From: Sipunculus nudus | Lineage: Eukaryota; Annelida; Sipuncula; Golfingiida; Sipunculidae | Length of the DNA stretch: 64,000 nt | Assembly: GCA_026874595.1 (NCBI GenBank) | Contig: CM049321.1 | Span: forward strand, 12,757,479-12,821,478 | Reading direction: 5' to 3' | In this document: piece by piece, positions 62,057-64,000 of the stretch | Numbering within the stretch: position 1 is the stretch's first letter | Layout: each line of letters opens with the position of its first letter | Notes under the pieces: model-generated | The model's input: only the letters and a program-made list of their open reading frames with translations | What the model was told of the DNA's origin: nothing | Database searches by the model: none | Position numbers and translations under genes: made by a program

Positions 62057-62664
62057 AGTGTATCACAAGGATTTTGGCGCGGGCCGAATGGCTTAGGTTT
62101 GCCCGTTCCCATGTAAAACAGACAGATATTAGTTTACAGAAATGACAAAGTTGGAATTACGTATAATGAGTTATTCGCAGATGGTAATGGTCCAAGTGTT
62201 ATAAGATTAGTATGTTATGTGTTGGCAGTGGTGTGAAGTTGAGGGGCGTGATAAAGTGGAGGAAATTTTGTTTTGGTATTAATAAAGTGGGGTGTTATGA
62301 TATCAGAAGAAACTGTTGATATTTGATGTCTTGTTGACGTACGTATGACGTGCTTGACTAAAGCTGTGTTCACACAATACCCCTGTTCACTGAATACAGT
62401 ATCAAATACCATTTTAATGACTAAAATCCATGTTCCGTTCACACCACACTTATATTCATTTCTGTTTTGATCCACATTGGGGAAACAACATCAGGAGGTG
62501 GTATCGACACAAGTTCATTAATATGGTATATATGCATCAGTGCAGTGTTAACATTGGTTAAATGCATGCATTTTGAATACCATTTCTGCAATGTATACAC
62601 ATAGGAAACATATTCGAGCGCATGCACTATGACCCCCAAACAGACATTCGAAACATATGCAGTA
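62057..62664. other. Intron sequence, no gene seen
   Basis: Unique intronic DNA between two tandem repeats. No domain-bearing frame. Confidence 0.4.
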
Positions 62665-63164
62665 TAAGAGAAATAAATTGAATACTTTATCGAAAATAGT
62701 ACTGAATATACTATTATAGCAGTATGAATATGAAATAAATTAAACACCATATGTTGAATTTGGTATTGGAGAATTCTGAAGTAGAAGGAGCATAGTTCCT
62801 CTACAGTTGTACTCCACTCATTTTGGTCCCTGGCACTTTTTTCTTTAGCCGTCCCAAGTCAAACTAGAGATCACTGCATCATTTAAGGCCAAAAAGAAGC
62901 TGTGGAAGAATAAGTAAGAGAAATAAATTGAATACTTTATCGAAAATAGTACTGAATATACTATTATAGCAGTATGAATATGAAATAAATTAAACACCAT
63001 ATGTTGAATTTGGTATTGGAGAATTCTGAAGTAGAAGGAGCATAGTTCCTCTACAGTTGTACTCCACTCTTTTTGGTCTCTGGCACTTTTTTCTTTAGCC
63101 GTCCCAAGTCAAACTAGAGATCACTGCATCATTTAAGGCCAAAAAGAAGATGTGGAAGAATAAG
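62665..63164 (+). repeat. Recent 250-bp tandem duplication
   Basis: Copies 62665-62914 and 62915-63164 differ at only about three or four positions (for example cactcatttttgg-type vs cactctttttgg near 62815/63065, and agctgtgg vs agatgtgg near 62898/63148). Near the 3' end each copy holds a good pyrimidine tract and acceptor (cacttttttctttag) and an open segment of 22 codons ending in TAA. See the separate entry. Confidence 0.92.
62849..62917 (+). other. Candidate alternative terminal exon (duplicated at 63099-63167)
   Basis: If exon 7 spliced to the acceptor ending at 62848, the frame would continue PSQVKLEITASFKAKKKLWK, NK and then stop at TAA (62915-62917). The same is true of the second copy (acceptor ending 63098, stop 63165-63167). 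The tail is basic and would end the protein early. A donor-like gtaaga overlaps the stop in copy 1 only. The lack of a recognised homologue and the short length keep confidence low; a chance splice-like site is the alternative. Confidence 0.22.
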
Positions 63165-63766
63165 TAAATAGATAATATTACTAAAATATTTCATGAAATT
63201 TGACAATGGGGACGTTCTACCCTTGACTGTCATCCTTCTCTTTACTCTACTGTCTTCTCTTCTTGTGTTTAGTTCAGCTTTGTAAAAAATGTATTTGTAT
63301 TTTTCCTATGTAGATCTATAAATATCAATAATGTTCATTTAAAATTGTGGTAAAAGTCTCCACTAATGCTACACAAACATGCCGTGGCATCTGATGGGAA
63401 TATTTGACAGAGCAGAGGTGACACCTGGTGTAGAAAGAAGGTACTAAATAAAAACACTTAAAATTGCTGGCGCTTAATCTCCAGATATTTTCTTATCTTT
63501 AAATTCTCTTACTGCAGAATTTATCAGTGTTTGTATTTAAAATGACTTTACCTACGCATAATATTACTTAGCAAAAAGATTACCTCTCAGGCCATACTTA
63601 TAATGGTTTGAGTTTCAGGAGAAAGGGAGTGTGAAATCACAGCATTATCTTTATACAAGATTGAATGTTTTGCACAGTTTACTATATAAATTTTTGATTT
63701 CTTGTAGTTGCTCATGTAGGTTGTAACTTGTGTAAATTAATGTTATTTTGAATGTATTTGTTACAG

Positions 63767-63862
63767 TCTTACATGAGTAAGAAGCTGGGGACCAAGACGC
63801 CAGGTGATGGAGCTTCACTGAGCAACCAGGGCAGCTCTCACAGTCTGCCAGTACACACTCAG
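63767..63862 (+). CDS. NCKAP5: NCKAP5-family protein, exon 8 of window
   Basis: 32 codons, phase 0/0, acceptor tttgttacag, consensus donor gtaagt at 63863. The peptide SYMSKKLGTKTPGDGASLSN ends SLPVHTQ. It follows the coiled coil and is rich in serine, glycine and lysine, like the low-complexity start of the C-terminal region in the family. Sequence identity to vertebrates is not evident here, so support comes from splice signals, phase and open frame. The gene continues beyond the window. Confidence 0.78.
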
Positions 63863-64000
63863 GTAAGTAAGGAGCGTAAATATGTTACATATTACACTAG
63901 TATTCATTTACAATATGTCATTACAGTTACATTATGAGTGTAATGATATAATAGGCATCCAGTTCCAAAAGTATTGTTACACATATTACTTTAGTATTCA
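63863..64000 (+). other. Start of the next intron
   Basis: Begins gtaagt, is AT-rich, and runs to the window end. Confidence 0.75.

Noticed and set aside
61867-62112. Repeated 'YSHHCMLIAFDTL' and 'MQLTYNDENTMYQ' peptides
   Set aside because: Both strands of a 39-bp minisatellite whose period is a multiple of three.

Overview
The window is metazoan nuclear DNA, AT-rich, with long introns, GT-AG splice sites and a dense load of short non-autonomous transposable elements. The repeats point to a lophotrochozoan, most probably a mollusc. The main clue is several families that begin with a palindrome headed TTTTTAGC, followed by TCCG-type tracts and tandem core repeats. The species cannot be named from the sequence alone.

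Only one gene is supported. Eight plus-strand exons (33-164, 57432-57565, 58430-58520, 58798-58887, 59639-59689, 60440-60613, 61735-61854, 63767-63862) join in a single open frame of 888 nt (296 codons). They encode the N-terminal coiled-coil region of a Nck-associated protein 5 family protein (vertebrate NCKAP5 / NCKAP5L, the latter also called CEP169). The most diagnostic stretches are MEAENSALVLENE, QVVQALLTQK, LREECMKL and VIDLEQQN. The gene runs off both ends of the window: the start codon lies upstream and the long C-terminal region downstream.

About 57.3 kb (165-57431) is one intron. In order, it holds: a 53-bp minisatellite; a 1.1-kb foldback element with 195-bp inverted repeats built from a 15-16 bp motif; a 1.95-kb hAT-type element with TAATAG-rich ends and a perfect 8-bp target duplication; two copies of a palindrome-headed repeat and two further Helitron-like elements ending in hairpin + TATTCTAG; decayed tandem-core repeats; a 424-bp hAT-type MITE; tRNA-derived SINEs (one with a perfect 12-bp target duplication); and microsatellites. 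Several GC-richer, non-repetitive blocks (near 7.2-7.6, 20.7-20.9, 23.3-23.6, 24.8-25.3, 33.7-34.2, 47.5-47.7 and 53.5-54.0 kb) are candidates for conserved regulatory DNA. No second protein-coding gene, rRNA, functional tRNA or CRISPR is visible.

The 3' end (57.4-64 kb) is exon-dense. Its oddest feature is that the 3' splice sites of two exons (57432 and 61735) sit at the end of short tandem arrays. Each array unit carries a decayed copy of the splice acceptor and of the first bases of the exon. A recent 250-bp tandem duplication in the last complete intron carries two copies of a possible alternative terminal exon. I saw no wholly new multi-gene system in this window.
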